Below, one piece after another: positions 16,976-25,068 of a stretch of DNA of 38,541 nt; within the stretch, counting starts at the first letter, position 1; each line of letters starts with the position of its first letter. The notes beneath the pieces were generated by a model. The model searched no databases. It saw nothing but the letters and a program-made list of their open reading frames with translations, and had not been told where the DNA came from. Both the position numbers and the translations under genes were made by a program. This DNA is from DASYQD01 sp036005845 (GTDB lineage: Bacteria; Acidobacteriota; Thermoanaerobaculia; Multivoradales; JAIOJS01), in assembly GCA_036005845.1 (NCBI GenBank), contig DASYQD010000057.1, forward strand, positions 1-38,541, given 5' to 3'.

Positions 16976-17014
16976 GGCCGGCGGACACTCTACAACCGCC
17001 GTGCCGTCGATCAG

Positions 17015-20000
17015 TCAGCGGAAAAGCACTCCCAGTTGCAGCGTCACGAACTGCGTGTCGGCTCCCGGCACGCGGTGGTAGTCGGCGCCCAATTCGAGGC
17101 GGTACGGCGCGCGCACCGGAAGCTGGAAGCCGAGGCCGACGTTGAAGCCGAAGTCGCTCGAGCCGCTCTTGGGACGGTAGATGCCGGGGCCGGCTTGCAA
17201 GAAGAAGTCGGTGCCGCTGGCGAGCGGGAAGAGCACCTGGGCGTCGAGCGAGGCGTTCTTCCATCGCGGATGGGCGATGCCGGCGGCGCTCTCGGCGGTG
17301 AACTGCGAGAGGCCGGCGAGGAGCTCCAGTCGCAGCCGGTCGGTCAAGCGGTAGCCAATGTCGGCGCGCACGTGGACGTTGGCGTCGGCGCGGCGGTCGA
17401 GCCTGCCCAGCGGATGAGCCGAGCCGACATGGAAGCTCGCCAGCCAGCGGCCGCCCGCGCCGCCGGCGCCTCCCGCACCGCCGGCACCCGAGTCGAGGCT
17501 CACCAGGGCCTCGTCGATGTCGGCGAGCCCGCCGCGGTCGGTAACCCGCAGGCGGAGGCGGTGGAGGCCTGACGCCAGCGGCACCTGTAGTGTCTCGGTG
17601 GAACCGAGCAGCACGGGCGGGCCGCCGGTGACGTCGAACCACTCGAAGCTCGCGATGTCGTCGTGGGTGCCCGGCGTCGAATCGGGGTCGGTCGAGAGCC
17701 CGCCGTCGAGCGCCACCGGGTTGCCGGGCAGCACGCGGTCGCCGCCGGCGTTGGCCGCCGGATGCGCGTTGAGAAGCTCCTCGGGACGGATGTCGAAGCC
17801 CACCTTGGGGTCCGTGGTGCACAGCTCGAGCGCCGTGGCGAAGACGCTTCTCAGCGACCCCGAGTCGTTGGTGATGTCGCGCGGGTTGCGCTCCGCCGGA
17901 CAGTCGGGGTGCGGGCCGGGGATGCCGGGAGCATTGACCGCGGCCATGACGGCAGCGGCAAGGTCGGCACGGTGCTGCCCCGCGAGCGTCGGCACGGTGA
18001 ATGCGCAGGTGCCCTGCGGCGACTGCTCGATCAACTTCAGCGTGCCGCCGGCGGCGCCCTCCGGCGGCGTCAGCAGGTCGAGCTTGACGATGTCGACCTG
18101 GTTGAGGACCAGCACGCCGAGCCCGTCGAGGCGGACGCAGGCACCGGTCGCCTTGCCGGGATCGACGTGCAGGCCGGTGACGAGCTGGCCGCCGACGACG
18201 CCCGGCGCGTCGAGCAGGAGCCGCGGCCGGTGACGGAACTCGTCCTCGCTCGGTCCCGGGTGGCCCGGGTCGAGGATCGCCGTGATGCCGTTGGCGGCGC
18301 AGGTCGGGTTGGCGTCGACGAGGTCGCGGGCGCGGGCGAGCACGGCCTCGTCGGTCTCGCCGCCGCGGAAGGGGACGGCGACGCTGCAGAGGGACTGGCT
18401 GTCCACTCGCCCGTGTACGGCGGCGAAGAGGTGGATGAGGCCGCCGAACCCGGCGGCGCCGCCGCCACCAACGCCGCCGCCGCCGCCCTGGTCCGCGAAG
18501 TCCATGAGGTTGAGCATCAGGAAGGTGCTTGGCGGGTTGTCGAGCGGCGGGCAGCCGATGACGGTTGCGGTGGCGGCCGGGGGCCCGCCGCACGTTACGG
18601 TGATCGTCGACAGCGGATCCACGTCGCCATCGCCGTCGTCGTCGTCGTAGCAGTCCTCGATCGGCGTGCCGCCGATGCAGTCGCCGTTGAAGCAGGCCCA
18701 GGCGACCTTCTTGCCCTGGTAGAAGCCGCCCTTGCTGGTCTCCAGCACGCCGCCGCCGTCGGTGCGGATGGTGCCGCCCATCACGTCCACCGTGCCTTGC
18801 GCGCAGACGCTGCCGGTGGTCTGCAGGATGCGCAGCGTGCACGAGCCCTGGTCGGGCAGGAAGTTCTGGCCGTAGACCGGGATGTCCCAGATCTTGTCGT
18901 GCACCCAGCCTTCGAAGTTGCTGATGAACGGCCGGCCGAGCACGAAGGCGCCGCGGCCGTGGGTAGCGGCGTAGATCCGCCCGTGCGTCTCGTCGACCGA
19001 GATCTCGTAGACCGGCGCGTTGGGCAGGCCGTCGGCGAACGGTGCCCAGGTGTTGCCGCCGTCGACACTGCGGTAGAGGCTGGCGCCGTCGGGCCCGCTG
19101 TCGAGGCCGACGTAGACATGCTCGGGGAGGCTCGGCTCGATGCTCACCGTGTTGGCGGGCACGCCGGCCGGGATGCCGCTGACGATCGGCGACCAGGAGG
19201 CGCCGCCGTCGATCGTCGTCCAGACGCGGGCGTGGCTGCCGAAGCCGGAGATGGTGGCGTAGGCGACGTCGGGGTTGACGGGATTCACGGCGATGCGGGT
19301 GATCGGGAAGTTGTCGGGGAGCCCGCCGTCCGCTGCCGTCCAGCAGGCGAGCGTGTCGCAGGGAGTCGTCGTCGAGCGGAACAGCTGCCCGAGGTAGTAG
19401 CCGACGTAGACGCGGCTGGGATCGCTGGGGGCGACGGCGATGGCGGTGATGACGTTCTGCCCGCCGCCGGGGTTGGCGACGTGCGCGGCGGTGCTGTTGG
19501 CGGTGACGATCTCCGACGACGCGCCGGTCGCCAGCACCGGGCTCACCGCCGTCCAGCTGGTGCCGTCGTTGTCGCTGCGGAAGAGGCGGTTGGAGCCGAA
19601 GTAGAGCGGGTGGTTGCCACCGCCGCCCACCGTCGGGTCCTGAACGAACGGGGCGTAGAAGAGCCGCGGGTCGGCGGCCGGTATGCCGTTGTTGATGTTG
19701 GACCAGCTCACGCCGCCGTTGGTCGAGCGCGTCATGGCGCCGAAGTTGGTGCCGGCGTACATGCGCATCAGGTCATCGAGGTCGAGGAAGGCGTAGCCGC
19801 CGTCGCCGCAGCAGGGGACGCTCTTCCATCGCCGGTTGCCGTTCCAGAGCTGCCCGCTGTTGTCCTGCGCGGCGCCGATCACCGCCCCCGTCAGCGGCGA
19901 GGAGCCGAGGCCCTGGAACTCGGTGATCTGCAGGTCGTCGTTGCGCGGCGTCCAGTGGCGGCCGCCGTCGGTGGAGGTGGCGAAGCCGCCGTCGCCGGTG

Positions 20001-21253
20001 CTGTAGGCGCGGCCGGCGGCGGTGGGGTGGAAGAGCACCTCGCGGTGGTCGGAGTGGATGTCGCCTCCTCCCGTCGCGAGGTTGACGTTGGAGAGCTGGT
20101 AGGAAGTGCCGCCGTCGTCGGAACGCCAGAGGCCGACGCCGCCGAGCAACAGCGAGTCCGGGTTCGCCGGATCGACGGCGAGCGCGTGGGTGTAGCGACT
20201 GTAGCCATGCGCGTTGCCGTCGCCGTCGTTGACCGGATCACCGACTTTCTTGGCCACCCAGTTGTCGCCGCCGTCGTCGGAGCGGAAGGTGCTCGGCCGG
20301 CAGTTCTGGATGAGGCGGTCGACGCACAGGCCGAAGGTGGCGTAGACGATCTGCGGGTTGCTCGGCGCGATGGCGATCTCGACGTGGTCGAACGCCGTGG
20401 TGCCGACGTTGGGCAGGTCCTGGGCCGGGCAGCCCGGCGGTACCGGGATGCCGGCGTCGAGCGGGCACCAGGAGTCGCCGCCGTCGGTGGAGCGGAAGAC
20501 GCCGCGGCCGGCGAAGCCGGCGAAGAGCACCTGGTGGTCGTCGGGCCGCATCTCGAGGTCGGTGGGGCGCGCGCCGGCGGAGCCCGCGACGGTGAGCTTG
20601 CTCCAGTTGGCGCCGCGGTCGTCGGAGCGGTAGATGCCGAAGCCGCCGCTCGGCTCGGGCGCCGTGATCGTCGACTCCGGCGCCCCCACGGTGACGCCGC
20701 TCGACAGCGTGACGAAGACGCGCTTGGTGCCGTCCGAGGTGGTGGGATCGAGCACCACGTCGTTGATGGCGCCGAGGCGGAAGTCGAAGGGCGTGCCGGT
20801 GAGCTGCGTCCAGACGAACTGCGGGATCTCGCCGCCGGTGGAGCCGCCGACGAATAGGCCGGCGCCGTAATAGGTGTCGCGCCGGATGGCGTTCTCGCCG
20901 GTGCCGACCCAGGTGAAGGCGCAGTCGTCGGCGGTGCAGCCTTCGAGCGCGATGGCGCCGACGGCGAGCGCCGGCAGCCTGTCGGTCTCCGGCTCCCAGT
21001 TGACGCCGTTGTCGCGCGAGCGCCAAACACCGCCGGCGGCGGTGCCCACCCAGATCTGGTCGGCATTGAGCGGGTTGACGGCGATGGCCGAGGCGCGGCC
21101 CGAGACGCCGCCGGAGAAGAAACCGTCGATGGGCGCCGGACCGATGGGGAACCAGTTGGTGCCCTCGATCGCAGCGGCGGCGGGCACCGCCGCGGCGATG
21201 GCCAGGAACCCGGCGCACACGGAACCGGACAGGGTGGCGCGAAGCGATCTCAT
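17015..21253 (-). CDS. Secreted Asp-box beta-propeller protein with PKD-like domain and C-terminal outer-membrane barrel
   Basis: A 1412-aa exported protein. ATG 21253 follows a GAGGAGGGAG SD. Residues 1-28 are a signal peptide ending AAA-A. Residues about 33-775 contain about eleven Asp-box-like motifs (S-x-D-x-G-x-x-W; for example 79-86, 209-217, 254-262, 324-332, 678-687 and 728-736), suggesting one or two sialidase-fold or sortilin-fold propellers. Residues 780-1160 are Cys-containing and include DDDDGDGDVDP, a calcium-loop-like stretch, and a Gly-rich run near 922-937. A PKD-like domain (about 1165-1253) and a GGAGGAGGAGG linker follow. The last 145 residues (1268-1412) alternate like beta strands with tyrosine/aromatic girdles and end LQLGVLFR, consistent with a small OmpA/OmpW-like barrel. 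Ligand or enzymatic activity is unknown; no sialidase active-site arginine triad could be assigned. Confidence 0.75.
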   Translation of the reverse strand: MRSLRATLSGSVCAGFLAIAAAVPAAAAIEGTNWFPIGPAPIDGFFSGGVSGRASAIAVNPLNADQIWVGTAAGGVWRSRDNGVNWEPETDRLPALAVGAIALEGCTADDCAFTWVGTGENAIRRDTYYGAGLFVGGSTGGEIPQFVWTQLTGTPFDFRLGAINDVVLDPTTSDGTKRVFVTLSSGVTVGAPESTITAPEPSGGFGIYRSDDRGANWSKLTVAGSAGARPTDLEMRPDDHQVLFAGFAGRGVFRSTDGGDSWCPLDAGIPVPPGCPAQDLPNVGTTAFDHVEIAIAPSNPQIVYATFGLCVDRLIQNCRPSTFRSDDGGDNWVAKKVGDPVNDGDGNAHGYSRYTHALAVDPANPDSLLLGGVGLWRSDDGGTSYQLSNVNLATGGGDIHSDHREVLFHPTAAGRAYSTGDGGFATSTDGGRHWTPRNDDLQITEFQGLGSSPLTGAVIGAAQDNSGQLWNGNRRWKSVPCCGDGGYAFLDLDDLMRMYAGTNFGAMTRSTNGGVSWSNINNGIPAADPRLFYAPFVQDPTVGGGGNHPLYFGSNRLFRSDNDGTSWTAVSPVLATGASSEIVTANSTAAHVANPGGGQNVITAIAVAPSDPSRVYVGYYLGQLFRSTTTPCDTLACWTAADGGLPDNFPITRIAVNPVNPDVAYATISGFGSHARVWTTIDGGASWSPIVSGIPAGVPANTVSIEPSLPEHVYVGLDSGPDGASLYRSVDGGNTWAPFADGLPNAPVYEISVDETHGRIYAATHGRGAFVLGRPFISNFEGWVHDKIWDIPVYGQNFLPDQGSCTLRILQTTGSVCAQGTVDVMGGTIRTDGGGVLETSKGGFYQGKKVAWACFNGDCIGGTPIEDCYDDDDGDGDVDPLSTITVTCGGPPAATATVIGCPPLDNPPSTFLMLNLMDFADQGGGGGVGGGGAAGFGGLIHLFAAVHGRVDSQSLCSVAVPFRGGETDEAVLARARDLVDANPTCAANGITAILDPGHPGPSEDEFRHRPRLLLDAPGVVGGQLVTGLHVDPGKATGACVRLDGLGVLVLNQVDIVKLDLLTPPEGAAGGTLKLIEQSPQGTCAFTVPTLAGQHRADLAAAVMAAVNAPGIPGPHPDCPAERNPRDITNDSGSLRSVFATALELCTTDPKVGFDIRPEELLNAHPAANAGGDRVLPGNPVALDGGLSTDPDSTPGTHDDIASFEWFDVTGGPPVLLGSTETLQVPLASGLHRLRLRVTDRGGLADIDEALVSLDSGAGGAGGAGGAGGRWLASFHVGSAHPLGRLDRRADANVHVRADIGYRLTDRLRLELLAGLSQFTAESAAGIAHPRWKNASLDAQVLFPLASGTDFFLQAGPGIYRPKSGSSDFGFNVGLGFQLPVRAPYRLELGADYHRVPGADTQFVTLQLGVLFR

Positions 21254-21449
21254 CGCTCCCTCCTCGTAGGCCGATGTGTCGGCTTAGACGGACTCGCGCC
21301 GGGGAATTCCCCGTCTCGGCGCCGTCGCGGCCGGGCGCTGTCACATCACCGTGAAGCGAGTCACGCTCGACATGCGATGGCGATCTCGGCTCGGCGTCGA
21401 GCGTCGATCGGCAGCCCGCCGTCGGCGGCGCGCCGACTCGCTGCCGCCG

Positions 21450-22715
21450 CTACTTCGGGTAGAGCCGCAGCCGGAAGTTGGCGTAGGTCCAGCCGACGGT
21501 CGGCACCTCGGGCAGGCCCTTGGCGTCGTAGTTGCCGAACTCGGCGATCAGCGCCAGGGCGCCTTCGTAGGGCTGGACGAGGAGCGTGTCGCCGTCCGGG
21601 TGCGTCTGCTGGCTGAGGCTCTTGACCTCGACACCGTTGCGGAAGAGCTGCAGCGTCGCCTGCTCGTGCTCGGCGTCGAAGGTGTAGGTGACGTGGTAAC
21701 GCCCGCCCTTCTGCATCTGGCAGCTGCCGCTGACGCTGGTGTTGCTGCCTGGCGGCATGTCGTAGTTCTGCATGAACTTGAGCTGGTTGCGCGTGCCGAT
21801 GGTGTTGACGTTGCCGATGACGCCGCTGCGATAGCGCTCGCCGAAGAAGTAGCCGAGGTTGTGGATGCCGTCCTTCTTCTTGCGCCACCACGGGCCGGCG
21901 ACGACGTCCCAGTCGTAGACGGCGCTCGCGACGCGCAGCTCGCGCGGCGCGTCGATGCAGAGGACGCCCTTGGGATGGCGCGTCGTCGCCACGTGGAAGT
22001 TGCCGTTGGCCGCGGCAAGCCAGCTGCCGTCGGGCTGCGGCGTGAGGTTCAGCCGCTTGTCGCAGGAGCCGTTGGGGCCGCTGCCCTTGGCGACGACGAC
22101 CTGGAGATCGTCGCCGGTGGAGACGGCGAGCGGGTAGAAAGGCTGGTCGCAGGTGACGTGCGCGGAAGATGGAGCGTTGTCATCGTCGGTGGTGCCCGGC
22201 GCGAGGTCGATCGCGGCGAACGACTTCGGCGGCACCACGAACGTGCGCGCGGAGGCGGACGGCGAATCGCCGTCGAGCTCGACGCGGCAGGTGGCAGAAG
22301 CGTCGCCGATATTGGCGGCGCCGACACGTGTCGTTGCGAAGGCGGCAAGCTCGAGCGCCGGAGACGAGCCGGCGGCATACAGGTCGTGCTCGCCGATCAC
22401 CGGCACCTCGACGGGATCGCCGCTGCCGTCGGCGCCGAGCCAGGCCGAGACGCGGGCCGCATCGCCGTCGAACGCCAGTAGCGCGGCGGCGTGGCCCGCC
22501 GCGGGCGCACCGAGCTTTCCCAGTGCCTGCGACGCGACCTGTCGCGAAGTGCCATCGTCGCTCGCGACCCAGACGCTGGTGCCGAGAGGCTTGCCGGCAA
22601 GATCGTCGCCGCCGACGAGCGGCACGTAGAGCCGTTCAGCCGAGGCGGGGGTGGCGAAGACGGAAAGAGCGCAGAGACCGGCAGCGAGCGAGGCGAGGGA
22701 GAGCATCCGCTTCAT
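21450..22715 (-). CDS. Secreted protein of unknown function
   Basis: A 421-aa exported protein with a clear signal peptide (about residues 1-26, ending ASA). I recognise no family. The N-terminal half reads like repeated beta-sandwich strands (RLYVPLVGGDDLAGKPLGTS, TFVVPPKSFAAIDL); the C-terminal 170 residues read like a lectin/concanavalin-like sheet (YHVTYTFDAEHEQATLQLFR and GWTYANFRLRLYPK). Four Cys at about residues 142-280 may pair in the periplasm or outside. It is followed by the propeller gene and preceded by the PsiD-like decarboxylase gene, all on the minus strand. The 257 bases between this gene and the decarboxylase show nothing I can assign. Confidence 0.7.
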   Translation of the reverse strand: MKRMLSLASLAAGLCALSVFATPASAERLYVPLVGGDDLAGKPLGTSVWVASDDGTSRQVASQALGKLGAPAAGHAAALLAFDGDAARVSAWLGADGSGDPVEVPVIGEHDLYAAGSSPALELAAFATTRVGAANIGDASATCRVELDGDSPSASARTFVVPPKSFAAIDLAPGTTDDDNAPSSAHVTCDQPFYPLAVSTGDDLQVVVAKGSGPNGSCDKRLNLTPQPDGSWLAAANGNFHVATTRHPKGVLCIDAPRELRVASAVYDWDVVAGPWWRKKKDGIHNLGYFFGERYRSGVIGNVNTIGTRNQLKFMQNYDMPPGSNTSVSGSCQMQKGGRYHVTYTFDAEHEQATLQLFRNGVEVKSLSQQTHPDGDTLLVQPYEGALALIAEFGNYDAKGLPEVPTVGWTYANFRLRLYPK

Positions 22716-22972
22716 GACCGTGGAAGTCCTCGTGGGTTGCGGAGGGCGGCGAGCGCCCGCTGGATGGGGTGCAGCTCAGCGCGAGCCGATGCTGCAAAGG
22801 CTGGAACCCGGCGGTAGGAGCGGTGATTCCCTGCCAGCGGCCTGGCTGCGAAGCTCCCCGGACGCTTCGGCTGCCGACCCGCGATCGATCTCCACGCGCA
22901 AGTCCCAGTCGGCCACGCCAGGATAAGGGGCGGCCTGCTGCCATCCTCCGCCCGGCGCGGCGCGGCCAAGGC

Positions 22973-24256
22973 TCAGCGGGCGATGGCGATCTCGGCGTTG
23001 ACGTCGATCGGCGGCCCGTTGTCGGGCTCCTTGCCGTGCGGGTTCTTGGTGGTGAACTTGCGGATGGCGCCCGGCTGGAACACGACGGCGAGCGTCGAGC
23101 CGCCGTAGCTGAAGTAACCCAGCTCGTCGCCCTTCTCGACGTGCTGCCCCTGCTCGACCGAGAAGCGGACCGACGAGATCTCGGTGATGCCGATCGGCAT
23201 CACGCACACGGTGCCGAGCTTCTTGTGGTCCGCCTCGATGTAGACGAGGCCGCGCGTGTTGGTGGCCGTCTCGTAGCCGAGCGAAAGGATGCCGGCGCCG
23301 GGGTCGGGACCGGCCGACTCGGCCTCGGTGAAGGTCAGCGCGTCGATGCGCAGGTGGCGCACGGTGCCGGCGACGGGGGCGTGCCAGCGGTGGTAGTTGG
23401 CGCCGGAGAGGAATGATTGGAAGACGTCGCCGCCGACGAAGGGCTTCGCCGCCTCCTCGCCGCCCAGCATGTCGAGCAGCGAGTAGGGCTGCCCCTTGGC
23501 CCAGAACTTGTCGAGCAACTTCACCTTGCGAGAGATGTTGTAGATGGTGCCGTCGTTGGCCGAGACCACGACCTTGGGGTCGTCGGGCGCCGCGATCGGC
23601 CGCGCCTCGGCCTTGATCTCGCGGTGGAAGAAGGCGTTGAACGACGTCCAGCCCCAGTGCGGCGCGCCGCGGTCGGGGATGACGAACTCCTGCAGCTCGT
23701 ACTGCTTGAACGCCGGCGGCGAGAGCCAACCGTACTTGCCGGTGTCGAGCACGTAGGTCGACTCCGGGCTGTCGAGGAAGCGGCACCACTCGGCGAGGAT
23801 GCGGTTGACGGCGTCGTTGATCGCCGGATAGCGGAAGGCCGCGTAGCCGGCGGTCGTCATCATCATGTAGGCGAAGAGCGACGACATCGGGAAGAAGTTC
23901 TGCTTCTTCGGGTTGGGGTTGTAGAGCGGCGCCGTCTCGACGATGTGCTCGAGCGTGGCGAGCATTTCCTCGGCGTCGTGCACGGTGGCGTGGCCGCGCG
24001 CCTGCTGGCGGATCATCTCGTCGACGTACATGCGAACGATGCCGTCGTCGTGAATGAGCTTCGCGAAGGCGGCGACGCCCGGGCTCTTCCATTCCTCCTT
24101 CTTCCGCCGCCGCTTCCTGCGCTTGTCGAGCGCCTCCCTGCGCAGCGTCTTCGCGTACTCGTCGACGGCGCCGCGGTCGCGCGGCAGGTAGCCCGCGATG
24201 CGGCCGAAGAAGCGGCGATACTTTGCTTCGAGGTGGCGCTCTTTGACGCGGGCCAT
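22973..24256 (-). CDS. PsiD-like pyruvoyl-dependent decarboxylase (phosphatidylserine decarboxylase superfamily)
   Basis: A 427-aa proenzyme starting at ATG 24256, seven to eight bases after GGAGGT. The N-terminal 190 residues include a basic stretch (about 44-56, KRRKRRRKKEEWK) and a helical domain like the PSDC domain (PF12588) found in PsiD-type decarboxylases. The catalytic domain has SFNAFFHREI, YHRWHAPVAGTV, YIEADHKKLG, PIGITEIS and the autocleavage site GGST (385-388; cleavage before S387 gives the pyruvoyl group). The alpha chain would be only about 41 residues. The organisation resembles Psilocybe PsiD (tryptophan decarboxylase) as I recall it, rather than E. coli Psd, so the substrate may be an aromatic amino acid or phosphatidylserine. 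No membrane span is obvious. Substrate cannot be decided here. Confidence 0.85.
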   Translation of the reverse strand: MARVKERHLEAKYRRFFGRIAGYLPRDRGAVDEYAKTLRREALDKRRKRRRKKEEWKSPGVAAFAKLIHDDGIVRMYVDEMIRQQARGHATVHDAEEMLATLEHIVETAPLYNPNPKKQNFFPMSSLFAYMMMTTAGYAAFRYPAINDAVNRILAEWCRFLDSPESTYVLDTGKYGWLSPPAFKQYELQEFVIPDRGAPHWGWTSFNAFFHREIKAEARPIAAPDDPKVVVSANDGTIYNISRKVKLLDKFWAKGQPYSLLDMLGGEEAAKPFVGGDVFQSFLSGANYHRWHAPVAGTVRHLRIDALTFTEAESAGPDPGAGILSLGYETATNTRGLVYIEADHKKLGTVCVMPIGITEISSVRFSVEQGQHVEKGDELGYFSYGGSTLAVVFQPGAIRKFTTKNPHGKEPDNGPPIDVNAEIAIAR

Positions 24257-24348
24257 GGCGGTGACCTCCGGCGAACGGACCGTGGCTGATTAGACGGCCG
24301 CGGCGCCGGAGATTCTCTCGCAGCGTAGTTCGGGCAGAGCCGGCGCGG

Positions 24349-24777
24349 TCACGCTCCCCGTCGAGGGGGACGCCGGGCGGGCGCTGCCGGGTTCCGGCAG
24401 AGGAGCGGGCTGACGTTCGCGATCTCGTCGAAATGGTCGTCGACGTGGATGAGCTCGGCGTTGGCGTGGATGGCAGTGGCCGCGATGATCAGGTCCGTGG
24501 CGGGGACCGTGCGCCCGCGGCGGCGAAGGTCGAAACCGATGCTTGCCGCAAGATCGAAGTCTCGCTTGCGGAGCTCGAGCCAGTGGAACGCACGAAAGCC
24601 CTCGCGGAGGACGCGTTGCTCGCGCTCGTCGGCGGCGAATCCGACGACCTCGACGTGGATGATTCCGTTGATTGCGAGCGCATCGGCCGCGATCGCCGCC
24701 GCCACTACGGCCCGCACCGCCGGCGCGCCCCCGCGCCGGTAGGACTCGATCAACGCCGAGCTGTCTGCGACGATCAC
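24349..24777 (-). CDS. vapC: VapC-type PIN-domain ribonuclease toxin
   Basis: A 142-aa PIN-domain RNase. It starts with GTG 24777 overlapping the antitoxin stop as GTGA. Catalytic acidic residues are D4 in VADSSALIE, the Glu of HVEVVG in the first helix region, and the Asp in PATDLIIAATAIHANAELIHVDDHFDEIA, with a last DD pair. VapC toxins cleave tRNA or rRNA and arrest translation when their antitoxin is degraded. The C-terminal tail is Arg/Pro-rich and may be unstructured. The operon order, antitoxin first, is standard. Confidence 0.88.
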   Translation of the reverse strand: MIVADSSALIESYRRGGAPAVRAVVAAAIAADALAINGIIHVEVVGFAADEREQRVLREGFRAFHWLELRKRDFDLAASIGFDLRRRGRTVPATDLIIAATAIHANAELIHVDDHFDEIANVSPLLCRNPAAPARRPPRRGA

Positions 24778-24980
24778 CCTTCTTCCCGCAGCCGTCGCAG
24801 TTCCGCGAGGCCGCCCCGCAGCTCGAGCTGACCTAGCTGCTCCAGGGACTCCGCGAGGCGCCGGCGGCGCACCGCCTCCTCGAGAGCGAGGCGGATCGCC
24901 GCGACACGTGTCTGTACCCCAAGGGCCTCTTTGGCCTGATCGACCAACCCGTCGTCGATGGTTACGGTCATACGGCCCAT
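24774..24980 (-). CDS. vapB: VapB-type ribbon-helix-helix antitoxin
   Basis: A 68-aa antitoxin with a MTVTIDDGLVDQAKEALGV strand-helix and a second helix AAIRLALEEAVRRRRLAES, typical of type II VapB (VapB-like DUF2191) proteins. The C-terminal part, LGQLELRGGLAELRRLREEG, is expected to wrap the PIN domain. ATG 24980 is preceded by GAGGTG at about five bases; a second ATG at 24971 would also fit. The gene probably autoregulates; the 70 bases upstream show no perfect operator palindrome by eye. Confidence 0.85.
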   Translation of the reverse strand: MGRMTVTIDDGLVDQAKEALGVQTRVAAIRLALEEAVRRRRLAESLEQLGQLELRGGLAELRRLREEG

Positions 24981-25050
24981 GGATCACCTCGCTAGGGCAC
25001 CAGCAGTGTACACCAGTCGATGTCACCACCTGGCTGCATCGCCAGCGGGC

Positions 25051-25068
25051 GCGGCGTTGCAACGCCGC
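25051..25068 (-). terminator. Perfect 18-bp palindrome after the RND permease gene
   Basis: GCGGCGTTGCAACGCCGC lies directly after the permease stop codon (25069-25071) and is its own reverse complement. As RNA it can form a 7-bp stem with a TGCA loop. No U tract follows, so it may act as a weak terminator or 3'-end stabiliser, or be an operator between the efflux operon and vapBC. Confidence 0.4.

Noticed and set aside
17456..17495. Repetitive GGA/GGC tract
   Set aside because: Explained as the coding sequence of the GGAGGAGGAGG linker in the propeller protein, not a separate repeat element.
17663..20857. Plus-strand open frame of 1064 codons opposite the propeller gene
   Set aside because: Antisense shadow of the Asp-box protein; the minus strand has signal peptide, SD and repeated motifs.
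22716..22972. Open minus-strand frames in the gap between the secreted protein and the decarboxylase genes
   Set aside because: No SD, no conserved motif and Arg/Pro-rich composition; I see no gene, RNA or clear terminator in this stretch.
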